Shown here one piece after another: positions 22,825-34,468 of a DNA stretch of 64,000 bases. Both the position numbers and the translations under genes were made by a program. Source of the stretch: Plantago ovata. Its lineage: Eukaryota; Streptophyta; Magnoliopsida; Lamiales; Plantaginaceae. Under the pieces are notes generated by a model that was not told where the DNA came from, did not search any database, and worked only from the letters and a program-made list of their open reading frames with translations. Every line of letters starts with the position of its first letter. Position 1 is the first letter of the stretch. The DNA is taken from contig CM051455.1 in the NCBI GenBank assembly GCA_028274465.1, positions 102,484,942 through 102,548,941 on the forward strand. The letters are read 5' to 3'.

Positions 22825-25389
22825 TTATGTAGACATGTATAATTTTCTGAAAGGCTTATCCAGGCAATCCCCGCATGTGAAAGGCTTCTTCTTCTTATAG
22901 GGGATCTCACCAAATGAATAGTGTCGCTTTCTTTTTGGCCTGCCAGTTGACAGCTTTCTTGGTGGTGCAGTAATTTTCTTCACCTCCCCCATGGCCCTTA
23001 TACATTCACCGCGCAATGATGTGGGTATTGGTTGGATTTCAGGAGAATATGCTAGTTTGTAGGTGGCAACAAAGAAACAAGGATCAATCACACCTACAAC
23101 ATGTGGTAGCTTTTGAGAAATGACATGGGTTGCGTGCACGGAAAACCCTGCAGCTGCCACCCATAACGAGTTCAAGTCCTCTTCCTCAGATCCATAGTTT
23201 GTGTAGTGATGGATAGAACCTCATATATACCGGTTTCATCATCTCCATCTGGCGAAATAATCACCCAACACCTTCCTTTATCAACAAAGGCATTCCATTG
23301 GTTCTCCCGGCGAGGGCAAAGCGTCCCTGTCCAAACACGACTTTCACTCCTACGTTCTGAATACCATCGCATCAGAACCTTGCGTATGCTATCAAGCATG
23401 ACCATCGGAGGCAGGGACCGTAAAGGAACTATTCGAGTATTGAAAAACTCTGCAGCATTTGAAGTCATCTCCCCATAACGTACAACATTTGGAGAATATG
23501 CAACTGCCCACATCTTTGGACGGAGATTTTTTAAGAAAGCAACTACCCGTGGCCCACCTGCATCTTCAAACTGTGATACACACTCCTCGAAGAGAGACTT
23601 TGTAGGAGCATAAGCGCATCTGTTCAATAACCCCCACAATCTTCTTCCGGTACAATATAGTGGCAGGCTTGGGGTACTTGCCTTTTAGATTGAGTCCTAC
23701 AAGAAATAATGTTGTCAATACCAACCGCGAAAGGTGAAATGTACTTATGAAATATTTCGAATTATAATGCATATAATATCTGGTGTAATGTACTTATAAA
23801 AGATTTGCAACCTAGATGCCAAAGACAGTAGAAGTGCCTCGGTTCAGCATACACGGCCGGGAGGGCAGCCATTATCCCATCATGTTGGTCAGAAAGAAAA
23901 ATATCTTCTTCTCATGGCGAACGTGTGTTTGCAGCATTCCTGCATTAAGTTATGACACAATAAGTCTATTGAATATGCGAGTAGTTAAATTTACATGACA
24001 TAATTCAATATTTAACATACGTATGAAGTAGGTCTAATTATCTGTTGTTTCTGCATCCACTATTCCAAAAGCCACCGGAAACAGCCCTGACATTGATACA
24101 CATTGCCACATAACCAGTAAGGTAAATACACTTGTACAACAAATGTAATTGATCTTATAATAACTTTATAATAGTAACACATTAACTGAGAATTTACCAT
24201 TGTCACCGTCCTTGCCAAGAGCAGTCAGGAGTTGCCCTTTATATTTCCCTTTCAATGATGTAGCATCAATAAAAAACATAGGGCGACAACGGCTGAAACC
24301 ATCTAAGCTCGCTTGGAACGCCAAGAAGCAACGACAAAACACATTTGTCTCACACTTTGTCTGTATATCAAACACAGAACCGAGGTTGGTTTCTTGCACG
24401 ACCCTCCCATACCATTGAAGTGCGTTAAACGAGTCCTTATATCCACCATAAATCTTATCTCTATAAATATGAAATGCTCTCCATGCCTTAATATAATTAA
24501 CAGTCATCCCATATTTAGTCGACATCAAGTTCTCCACTGCCTTCCCATTGATACCAGGATTTTGCTTAACATTCTCCAATACCATTGCAACTATCATTTT
24601 GGGTGTGAAGCGAGAACTATCATCCTTCATCAACAAACTGTTGCAGTCATGCACAAGCACCCCGCTATTGATCAAGAAATATTCCATCACACCATTAATC
24701 TTTTTCTCAGTCCCAGAAAGTTTCCACTTTCACCCCATTGTGTTTCGCTTCTTACAGTACACGGACACACCTTGCTTGTTGTTCTTCGAAAAAGCATATT
24801 TAAAGCTAAAGTGACCCGCATACTTTATTAACTCACTACGAAACTCGTCTGAACCACCAAAGAATTTATGGCCAATCCCCCTGATATTACTAGCCCAGAT
24901 CTTGCTTACAAGTGGAGTAACCACCTCTAGAGGAGTAACATCAAAACGTGGTGTCATATCTTCATCAAATTCTGCCGAACCAAAATTTTGAGAACATTCT
25001 CTGCCAACCATTGTGGCTCTACTTTTTTTACATTTTCCACTTCTAACATTCTCCTCAGACATCCCTCGACTATCTACAACAACATCATTGTATGTCATCT
25101 TCAAATCTACTACTTTGGGACATAAATTACCAATATGGTACATCATAACAACAAAATCGGCATCACAATTCATGCTTACAACGGGGTATGCACCGATAGA
25201 GTAGGTAAATGAAATTGCACTTTGATTTACTAGGGTCGACCACTTCATCCTAACACTACTCAATCGGTCATCATATTTGGAATGTTCATGAATGGTGATG
25301 CCAGATTGTACCTGGTTGTAGTCGACCATGAGTACGCAAATCAGCTTCTTCATATGAATACCTGCTTCTTCCGTATACGTCTCCATCAT
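22825..25389 (-). pseudogene. MULE transposase, copy C
   Basis: Read on -: ATG at 25389, open through the N-terminal domain to a private nonsense codon at about 24731 (TGC to TGA in GCKWK), then open again to intron 1. The first catalytic Asp is in FFIDATSLKGKYKG. It has the same TAG after VDAETTDN and the same T-run frameshift before SDRHDGI-like sequence as copies A, B and D. The C-terminal zinc finger is frameshifted as in the others. Confidence 0.88.
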
Positions 25390-25888
25390 CCGCTCCAAAT
25401 CGCCTAGATCAATGACTCTACCGTATACGCAAATCTCCTAGATCAATGACTCTGTAAGAATGTTTTTGAAATTCCCCCTTTTTTCATGAAGTTCATCTGA
25501 GAGAATGAATGTTTGATGTCACTATTTATATGAAACATCTTCAGAAAGAATTTGAAATTCAAAAATCTCTGACACCTTTTCCCGAAGAGAGAATGAATCG
25601 AGCTGGGTGGGTGTGAATGAATTCCGGAGAGTGTTGGGGAGAGAGGATAAATTGTCTGAGCCATTAATACGACTAATCTTCTATAATTAAGCCGCACGTG
25701 CGTTTCCCTCACAAGTTGTTAAGACGGAGAGGGTGTGAAAGCGATTTTTTTTGCTTTTTCTGTTGACCAGGGTGTGAATGTGAAGATTTTTCAAAAGTGG
25801 GTGTTATTAGACAATTTTCTCAATTATATACAAGTGCCGGCCATTGATTAACACATTAGAATTCAGCGGCCCGGCCAAAACAAACTCC
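25390..25888 (-). promoter_or_regulatory. 5' flank of MULE transposase copy C
   Basis: Counterpart of 15551-16049. It holds GGGTGTGAAAGCGATTTTTT and GGGTGTGAATGTGAAG motifs and a CTATTTATA element at about 25521. No other gene is seen. Confidence 0.4.
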
Positions 25889-26028
25889 ATGTCCAAAACA
25901 CCCATCAGAACCAATAGGCTCAAGAAGCTTCCCCTTACACAAGACAAGCCCACATTCAACCCATTACCATCTGCAGTCTCTTCAAAATCCAAGTTATTAA
26001 TTCTAATTCTTAAAGCAAGGCAATTTCG
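25889..26028 (+). pseudogene. Exon-like segment S, copy between units C and D
   Basis: ATG at 25889, 46 codons plus two bases (MSKTPIRTNRLKKLPLTQDK...), ending at the donor GTGAGTTG at 26029. One change from the copy at 15411-15550 (PSAV instead of PFAV). Unknown gene. Confidence 0.4.
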
Positions 26029-26353
26029 GTGAGTTGCCTTTCTTCAATCTGCTCCTATAGCTAAGATGTCTTAAACGAACTAGTCGTCTAGTCGAGCCTT
26101 GAATCACGGTTTACTATATCCAGATTCACATAAACGGCGACCTGGAACCTTTACAGTTCGTACTGTTTGTAAGCACCAATTAAAGTAACCCGCGTGGCTT
26201 TTTGGCCTAAAAAAGAAGGAATCCATTGAAAATTAAAGAGGATTCCGTTAATCTATTCTTCCGACACGCAATTAGGGTTTTAGTTTTACATTTTTTACCA
26301 GTCTCTCTAAACAATCTAACGTCATACCTTCACAGCTCGCTCCCTCAAAGAAG
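26029..26353 (+). promoter_or_regulatory. GlnRS upstream flank, copy 4
   Basis: This carries the AATTAGGGTTTTAG telobox-like motif about 80 bp before the ATG. It is shared with copies 1 and 5. Nothing else coding is seen. Confidence 0.45.
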
Positions 26354-27464
26354 ATGGTGGGGAAACATGACGGCGATAAGCCACTCGATTTGTTTCTCAA
26401 TATTGGTTTAGATGAACGAACGGCCAAAAACACCGTCGCCAACAACAAAGTCACAAACAATCTCACTGCCGTCATTCACGAGATGCGTGCGTGCATCCCA
26501 AACTCCAATTGCATGTTTGTTTTTCATTTCATATACTGTTTAGCTCAAATTTCTGCTTGTCTTATGCCTATGTTAATGTGGAAACAAACTGACTGATTGT
26601 GGAAAGGAATATTCGATTCGTGCTTAGTTGATTTAGGATGGATTTGTTGCTGCGTGATGTTTATCAATCCGATTTTGGTTGAGAATTGTTTATTTTCAGT
26701 TTATACTAGTTCAATCATATTCGATTCGTGCTTAGTTAATTTAGGATGGATTTGTTGCTGCGAGATGTTTATCAATCCGATTTTGGTTGAGAATTGTTCA
26801 TTTTCAGTTTATAATAGTTCAATCAATAGCTAAACTCCAAACAGTGTTGGATTAAACGTTTTAACTTGATTTGAAGGTGTTGTTGGTATATGAGCTTACT
26901 TATTATATCTAGTTAATAATATTTGGATACTGTATTTCAGGCTGGCGTAGCTACTAGTGGTTGTGAACGATCTGTCGGCAATTTGCTCTACACGCTGAGT
27001 CGATACTTTCATTGGGAGGTTTTGTTTACATGAGTAGTAGCTCATAGTTGTCTATGTTTGTATATATGGTACAATTTCGTTGTTTCGATGGGTAGAAGCA
27101 TTCCTGGATTAGGTTTCTTATGCATCCTGTGTGTGGATGCTTTGTTGCTTTTTTTATGTACCAATACTTTACATGACTTGATTTCATGTTTTCCGTTGGC
27201 AGGTCGCCACAAAATTTTCGGCAAATGCTCTTGTGCATCGGCCTACTTTGCTTTCATATATTACCACATTCAAGGTTAACAAATTTTATTTATTTATTGT
27301 ATTTTATACTTTACACCATTATGGTTTTCAAATGCGATACTAGCCATTTTCTCTGTTTTCGTAGATTAAGACCCCTGCTCAGTTGGAAGCTGCCTTTTCT
27401 TTTCTTTCTGCTACTTCATCCGATAACTTGAAATCCGATGACTTCGAAGAAGCTTGTGGTGTTG
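26354..27464 (+). pseudogene. GlnRS fragment, copy 4 (exons 1-4)
   Basis: Exon 1 26354-26482 (43 codons), exon 2 26941-26994, exon 3 27203-27274, exon 4 27365-27464. Two splice donors are damaged: GAG then ATGCGT after exon 1, and ACG then CTGAGT after exon 2. Exon 3 has one change (KFSAN for KFPAN). Intron 1 has the internal duplication. The fragment is followed 25 bp later by the Athila-like LTR at 27490. N-terminal domain only, so no aminoacylation activity. Confidence 0.9.
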
Positions 27465-27489
27465 GTATGAGAATATTCGTAATATGTAT

Positions 27490-28760
27490 TGATGAACGCG
27501 GATGTCGTGCTCCGGATTCAGTCAAATAAATTTGTTATTTAGCCAAAGGCAATCCACAACTACAACGAAAACCGTAGTGTAGTAGCAGAATGACTCGAGT
27601 GTCGTTCTCTCAGGACTATAACTTGCTTTATCTATTTAACAAGAGAAAATAAAACAGCAGATAGATAGCAATAGGGGGTTTCTAGCAGATAATGGAGATT
27701 GGTGATAGTATGGTCCCTCTTAGCATAATGGGTCGATAATCATGCATAAATTCCTCGGTCTTGCATAGAGATCTTTGAATCAATCTAGTGTCCTGTTGCA
27801 AGTATTAAGCACTATGAAGATAATCTGGTCTGACTAGTCAATCACGATTGTCCTAATGTGTTCCGTAATTATTCAACACTACGAAGATAATTGGTCTGAT
27901 GGTCGACTAGTGTCCAATTGTGCATAATGATCAATACAACATACGAGAATTTTGGTTACAACTGATCAACGAAATAAAGCAATGACACGGAGTATAATGC
28001 GCGATATAGTCATTAGCATGATTATCTTCCCTCGCTAAGAATTCACATACTACCACGAATGATAAGTTTAGCTAATCATATTATGCATGCAATCAACAGA
28101 AATCATAGAAGAAAACATATTGAAAGATAAATAAAATAAGTAGATTAAATTGTAAGATACAAGTTACCGAAGGTTGTCAATCTCCGGATGATTGTGGTCC
28201 TACGAGCTCGAATCTGCTACGAAAAAGTATCCCCTAAGCTATGGAACTCCCAGGACAGGCCCCAGGAAGTCCCTACCTAAAACTATAGAGAGAGGTGAGA
28301 AAGAAGGCTTGGAAAGATATGATTTTCGGAGAAAAACTGAGCTCTATATATAGGCCCCGAAATATCTCTGGGGCGGTTCGCCCGAGGCTGGGGCGGTTCG
28401 CCCCCCGGCTTTTTCGCGGAATTCCGCGTTTTTTGACGCGGATTTGGATTTCTTCACCTTTTCGGACTCGGTTTCAGACTTCTAATGGCCTCCTAACCTC
28501 CAGATTCGACCCCTAGACTCCAAATCCTATCCGGAAACCTTCAGATACTCCAAATAGGCTTTTGGAACACCAATTCCTTGTCAACTTTAATATATTTGCC
28601 CAGAAATCCCCGAATTTCAACCAAAACCTGTAAAATAAAATCTAAAGGGAAACGTGACACTATTCTAATAAAATGTACTAAAATATAGCTAAATTAACAT
28701 AGAGGATAGCTAAAATAGGTGAAAAAGACTCGAATGAAAGTGTAAAATACACATTCATCA
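27490..28760 (-). repeat. 3' LTR of Athila-like element 2
   Basis: 1,271 bp, TGATGAACG to CATTCATCA. It lies in MULE sequence after TAATATGTAT. It differs from 34469-35717 at scattered bases and in GC-palindrome number (two against one). Confidence 0.9.
28345..28404 (-). promoter_or_regulatory. LTR promoter: TATA box with upstream GC palindromes
   Basis: On - the TATATATA box (28352-28345) is preceded by two palindromes, GGGCG-GTT-CGCCC (28371-28383) and GGGGCG-GTT-CGCCCC (28390-28404). They sit about 20-60 bp upstream of the TATA box, where GC-box-like elements would act. Element 1 and the LTR at 34469 have two and one copies. Confidence 0.55.
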
Positions 28761-30725
28761 AACTCCCCAAACCGAACCTTTGCTTGTCCTCAAGCAACTA
28801 AGCTAGACTCTAATACAAAAAACATGCAAGACACAAAATGGAGTTTCATGCCAAATAAAATGAACTAATCTACTGAATCTACCAAATAACATATGAACAG
28901 AAACCATATGAATCAAAGCATGAATATAGGTTGAAGAATACCTCAATTGACTTATACACATCCACATAAGCACTTATGTCAAGACAAGATAGTCTCTCGT
29001 AACATTCTCTACCTGGACCTAGTCAGTGACGACGTAATGATGCATGCTAAGATACGAATGGTTGCCCCGTGCCTATGAAACTGAGGACTTACTGTTGTTC
29101 CACCATGTTAAGACTTTTCCTCAAAAGAGGTCGAACCAGTACTGGTTCTCATCAAACGAAGGAGGGTTCCCTATAAAAGATAACACTCCCCTATTCTACC
29201 CATCTCTCAAGTAAAGTCTTAAGTATTTCTCCACTTCCTGAATGGCAGGACGAGGGTGGTCTAGAACAGATGACACTCAAGACAAAAAGGATAAAAAATA
29301 GAAAATTACAACACGATTACGAACAATACGAAAAATGGAAAAGATTCAACACTTTGCTAAACTGCTATTTGGCTTTCTTTTTTTGGACCCTTCTTTGCTT
29401 TTTTGGGGTCTTTTTTTTCTTTCCAGATTCTCTTTTTCTTTTTCTCTCTTTTTTTCTGGAAGTTTTCTTTTTTTTTCGATTTTTTTTTCTAGCCAGCAGT
29501 AGCATAACAAAGAGAAACAAAAAATGACTCACACGACTTCCCCAAACCTATTCGAAAGAATAGGTTGGAGTACAAAATTTACGAAAAAAAGAAAAAAATA
29601 AACTCACGATACGCAAATGAAAAACAGAAACAAGTCTACGATGATGTAACCCCCTCCCCAAACCTATTCGGAAGAATAGGTTATAAACAAAGGATCACAC
29701 AACCTCACACTACCTCCTTCCTAGGCATTTAGCAATCTCAAAGCATGGTGAAGACTTGTTGCCTCTTAGGTACATAATTACTCGGGAAAAAACAACCATA
29801 AGACCCTAACATGCATCATCCTATTATAAAGGCCTTCGTGAACCGCAGTAGAGAAAACATCACTAAGTGATGTCGAGACTACCTAGCTCAACTAAGTGCA
29901 ATACATAAATGTGACAAGCCAAGCGAGAAAAACCTCAAACAAATTCATAGAGATGAAGCATACGATTAATGGCATAGCTAGCTGATCTACCCAATAAAAA
30001 AGTTCAAAGAATTCGGCAATAAACTCCATATAAAACATGCAAAACTATCCTAGGATGAAAGTAGTGAATGCAACCTAAAAATCTAAGAAAGCAGTAAACG
30101 TGCAAATGCAAATGCAGACTGATAAAGCATGCGAGGTACTATACTCATTCTACCAATACCAAGCTCCAAACTAACAACATCAGATCACTTAAATCCCATC
30201 CCCCCTCATGAAATTAACTCTAGTCCCTAGCAGTAAGAAAATGAGGAATTAAGATGTGATACTAGATGTTACCCCATGGTTTGGCCTCGGTCGGCTGAGT
30301 ATGCTGCTCTTGAGTTATTGGGCCTCTTCTGGGAGCTTCATATATGATCATCGGGGCTTGTGGTAGTGGCAGTAGTTCCATCAAAAGATCAGATAGGACC
30401 AATTCAACCATCTGTATCATCATCGTCCCTCTTGTCTTCATTGTCACTACTGTCACGCACATCGTCACTGGTAGAGTTGCAGTGTCGAAGGGAATCTTCA
30501 AGATTGGCCGCCTCTGTTATGGAATCTTCCACCCGGTATTTCTCCAATAGCTTGTGAACTGTTGAAGGGGAAAAGCAAGTGGTCTTAGGTTCTTCCCCTC
30601 CAGCGTTTCACACCCCAGGGAGGTTACAGCAGGCTGCTCGGGTATTCAGAGGTTGTCTTCCATCTTTTCCAATGTCGACCACATTCTCTACAGTTGATGC
30701 TCCCAATATCAATGTTATGCTCCTT
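28761..30725 (-). other. Noncoding 3' part of Athila-like internal region
   Basis: No convincing ORF. It contains the polypurine tract next to the LTR, a long T-rich tract at about 29370-29500 (purine-rich in the element's own sense), and two identical-arm palindromes at 29545-29566 and 29661-29682. A small - frame at 30501-30262 has no recognisable features. Confidence 0.6.
29545..29682. repeat. Pair of identical-arm palindromes in Athila-like 3' region
   Basis: Arms AACCTATTC and GAATAGGTT occur at 29545-29566 with centre GAAA, and at 29661-29682 with centre GGAA, each preceded by CCCCA. The stems are perfect 9-bp matches 116 bp apart. Confidence 0.75.
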
Positions 30726-31133
30726 TTAGAGGCAGGCAAGGGGCGTCCCAACGAGGGACTGTGTACCCATGTTATTACGTTTTGGAACCAAGCTAGCGCT
30801 TCGGAACCTTCGAGCAACTTCGGACTCAAGATCGAATCCGTTGCGGCAAGACTGTCCCGGTGCCTTCCTGTTCACTCGAACTCTGCAGTCCTCGTGATGG
30901 AGTGCTGACATAATAGCGGTTTCTGACCCTTCGGTGGTGCATGAATAGGCATAGGAGTCCTTACTCCAGGCGTACTCTAGCTCATCCTCTTGGATAATCC
31001 ACGACGTTGTTGCCAAACCCCTTGGCTCGAACGCACATCTAGCGAGATCACCTTCCTTGACATGGTTCTTCACAGCGATCATACGGGAATGCTCCTTCCC
31101 CTTGGTATGGAACCTACAAACAGCTGTTAGCAC
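30726..31133 (-). CDS. Unidentified ORF in Athila-like element
   Basis: 135 codons on - (HTKGKEHSRMIAVKNHVKEG... DELEYAWSKDSYAY). It lies in the position where Athila elements may carry an extra ORF. A TTTGTAG acceptor-like site lies at its start (complement of about 31108-31115), so the real 5' end may be an exon border. I do not recognise a domain. It could be an eroded extra ORF or a captured host fragment. Confidence 0.35.
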   Translation of the reverse strand: MLTAVCRFHTKGKEHSRMIAVKNHVKEGDLARCAFEPRGLATTSWIIQEDELEYAWSKDSYAYSCTTEGSETAIMSALHHEDCRVRVNRKAPGQSCRNGFDLESEVARRFRSASLVPKRNNMGTQSLVGTPLACL

Positions 31134-32170
31134 CTCGAATGACTCAAAACTGACTCAAATACATACTAGTGTAAAAATGAAACACACAAGTGATAAAATC
31201 AACAATCGAACTCCCCAAACCACAATGTCTAGCCTAGCTTCTTCATCATGCAACATATCAACGTAACTACTACATGCAATACATCACATCATGCTCTTAC
31301 TGGACAACAAATATCCTTGATAACAAGGCTCAATTCATACCATAGCAGCGCAAAAATTCTACCAGCATAAATCCTCATTCTCAACTAATAAGCATTCTAT
31401 CGTCAAATCCACCAACATTACACCAATAAACATATCCATATGCTAGAAATCAAAGATGAAGACATAATGCATAACAAGATATATCATCTAATAGCAAAAT
31501 ACCCAAATCAACAATTTAAGCAAAATTGAGCATGCAATTGATAGTAAATAACATGTCTAATCATATAAACAACATACCCAAGCATCAAACAAGCATAATT
31601 GAAGCTCAAATTAGAAAACCCCCAAATTCGAAAATTAGGGTTCTTAAAGATGATACCTCATATCTGCAAATCTAACGAATTAGGATGAAATCTGTTCGGA
31701 TAGGATGATAGATCATGTAATAGGCTTTGAATTAAGCTAATCAACACTCAATTTGGTCACGAAATGAAGAAGTTATGAAGATTTAGAAGCAAAATCGCAC
31801 TTTTCGGGTTTTTTGGGAGTATGGATGAAGAAGAATGATGAAAATAAGGTTTTGGGGTTCAAATCCGCGTTTTTGAAGATCTGGGGACGTGGGGCGGTTC
31901 GCCCCGTTCTCCCCAATGCGGAGAGACGGTCTCCGATGTCAGAAAATGCGGTTTTAATCCCCAAAACTGATTTTTTTCAAAAACCACTCGAAAAATCTCA
32001 CTCAAACAAAAGCACATACGACACACAAATGAACAAATTCGCATATGAGAAGCAAATAGTTCAAGAATGAATGCATGCAGAAAAAGCAGTAAAGAAAGCG
32101 ATAAAAAATTCCGGGTTGCCTCCCGGATAGCGTCGTTGTTTTAAGTCTTTGACTCGACTCCTGTCTGCGC
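31134..32170 (-). other. Noncoding internal stretch with GC palindrome and short hairpin
   Basis: No supported gene. A perfect GGGGCG-GTT-CGCCCC palindrome at 31891-31905 repeats the one found in the LTR promoter. At 32111-32126 arms CCGGG and CCCGG close loop TTGCCT; this GGGTTGCCTCCC-type sequence is a known recurrent feature of plant Ty3 elements. Confidence 0.5.
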
Positions 32171-34329
32171 CTATCTCCTCTTTTTGCGGGTACTAGACTT
32201 CCCCTTCATTGATCTCCTCTCCATGCCACAAACCTGTGAATAAGAAAGAATATAGGCTGCATGACCACAATAGTGAGTAGTAATATCTGGCGGTTCTGGT
32301 GGATCAGGTATGGCTTGCAATACGTGTCGCTTGCCTTCCACTTCGATGGTGCAAGTTCTTTGGTAGATGTCCATCACTGAGCGTAGCTTGGTCAAGAATG
32401 TTTGCCCTAAGAGTATGACATCCCCCGTCCCAGGTGCAGATGCCGGCATAACTACGAAGTGGTGTATATGGATGCCTCACCAATCTTGACCAACACATTT
32501 TTCACGACGCCCTCGGGTCTCATAAAGGATCCATCCGCCAGTTGCACAATAGCCCTTTGCTCAGATCGTTTTCCAATGTTGCTCTTTTCAAACACATTCA
32601 AAGGAATTATGTTTGAGTAGGATCACGTATCTAGTGTGGCACGGACATCTTCAAGCTCACCAATCCCCACCTTAACATCGAAACTTTTAGGGAGTGGTTC
32701 GGGATCCTCTTCCTCCTCATCACTTGTATCAGAACCAAGGCCCTTCTCTTCTTCCTCAGCTTGTAGAAGTTCTTCCTTCATGCAACACTCGCACCTAACA
32801 ACCTTCTTGATGGTGACTCCGTCAGGTACATCACCAGTCAATGTAATGGCATTTGTCTTCACAGTGTTGCTAGGCAGTTTGCCTTGCTCCCTACTTGCTC
32901 CTCGATCGATCAACTCTTGCATCTTTTGATGGGCAAGTCTATTGCTCTCTTCCAACCTATTGAGCCTTGCCCTAGTCTTCTCAGAATCTTCTTCATAACG
33001 TTTGAGAAAACTTTGTGTGTGATCGACCATCTTCTGCAAGTTCTCCATCAGTTGAGCTGACTTTGACTTCGGTGGCTCTTTCGGAGCGGGGTTTGCGCAG
33101 TGGTCATTACCATAGTTTAGCCTACTACGGTCTTGGTTAGGTCCATAAGTTTGGTTAGCCGATGCATATCCTTGATTGTTGCGGTATCCTCTTCACCAAA
33201 ATCCACCTCGAGGATTCCTACCGTCTTGTCCGTAGCTAACTTCTTGAGTGCCAAACTCCGTAGCAAAGGCTTCTTCTTCGCCTCCTCGAGCCCAGTTGCC
33301 ATCATCGTATGCCAGCTCCGATCTACACATATTAGCCCCATGCCCATAGTTCTTGCATATTCGGCATACTTCGTTCGAAACAGTTGTTCCGGTGGCGCTC
33401 TTAAGGACTTGCTTCAATTCGTTGGTAAAGCACTCGAATTGATCCCCAATCCCCCTAAACATAGGGGCTTCTTGAGTTGGTGGAGCTTCCGGTCCACGTC
33501 TCCTAACCATTGCTCTTGGGTCCTTGAACTGCGAACCCTTAGCAAGCCTTTCGAAAACAGCCCAGACGGCTTCTGCGGTTTCCTCCCAAATATTGCCTCG
33601 GCATTGGAAATCCACCACTTGTTGGTTCTCGAAGGTTAGTCCGTTGTAGAAGTGTTGGACTAGGTCGGAAAGTTCAAAACCATGGTGAGGGCACTTGTTC
33701 GTGAGATCTTGGAACCTCTCGAACGCGGTGTAGATGGTCTCATCATAGTCCTGCTTGAATCCAGTGATCTGCGCCTTAAGCGCGGTAGTCAAGGTGTGAG
33801 GGAAGTATTTCTCCATGAAAGTTGAAAAAACCTTTTCCCAAGTGTCTAGTGAGCCGGCTGGTAGAGAACTCAGCCATGACTTGGCTCTGTCGCCATGTCC
33901 CATAGCAAAAACCTTCATCCTGAACTCATCTGTTGTTATGTCAGCTCCGGGTCGTGGGAGTTGGTTGACGAAATCATCGATATCGTGCAAGTACCCCATC
34001 ACATCTTCCCTTGATAAGCCATAGAACCTCGGTAGTTGTTGGAATGCGTGGTTCTTGATCTCCAGATCTCGGGTTGCAGACGAAAGAACAATCGCCGATC
34101 CCCTCATACGATCCTTGGTGGGTTGTACCCATGCCTTCAGTGGTCTAGCTTCTGCCATTCCGTCGATTTCCTTGAAGAGACTAAGTAGAGATTCAGAGAA
34201 ATAGGTTTCCTCTATTTCCTCTAGTGCGCGCCTTTCAAGTAGTCGCCTTCTCTGGTGGTAGACTCTATCGATCTCAGCAATTGAATCAGCAAGTGGTGTT
34301 CCTGCAGAACGTGTATGTGGCATACACAA
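32171..34329 (-). pseudogene. gag: gag-protease of Athila-like element 2 (interrupted)
   Basis: ATG at 34329. The gag core follows (YLHDIDDFVNQ, WLSSLPAGSL, TWEKVFSTFMEKYFP, ...KCPHHGF). A zinc knuckle, CRICKNYGHGANMC (CX2CX4HX4C), lies near residues 325-338. A TGA at about 33193 breaks the frame, which then continues open in the same frame to 32623. There the protease active-site region reads ATLDT then a stop, and QLADGS...PEG follows. A frameshift near 32460 leads to the last block (PASAPGTGDVILLGQ). Gag would build the particle and the protease would mature it. Two nonsense codons and one frameshift make it inactive. Confidence 0.82.
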
Positions 34330-34447
34330 TCTGAAACAGACTCGGAAAGGTGTATTAGACAGAGATTAAAAAGGAAAACTAAAACTAATAGAATTAGGAA
34401 TCTAAAGCTGTAAATATAAACAAATTAAACAGAAAAAAGGAGTATAG

Positions 34448-34465
34448 TCCCTGGCAACGGCGCCA
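34448..34465 (-). other. Primer-binding site, tRNA-Asp type
   Basis: TCCCTGGCAACGGCGCCA on +, one mismatch from the tRNA-Asp 3' end. Three bases from the LTR. Confidence 0.85.
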
Positions 34466-34468
34466 ATT

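Noticed and set aside
24313..24831. Long + strand frame opposite transposase copy C
   Set aside because: It is the antisense of the transposase and recurs in every copy for that reason.
29370..29527. Phe/Leu-rich 'membrane protein' frame
   Set aside because: Poly-T tract of the Ty3 3' region translated; no conserved domain.
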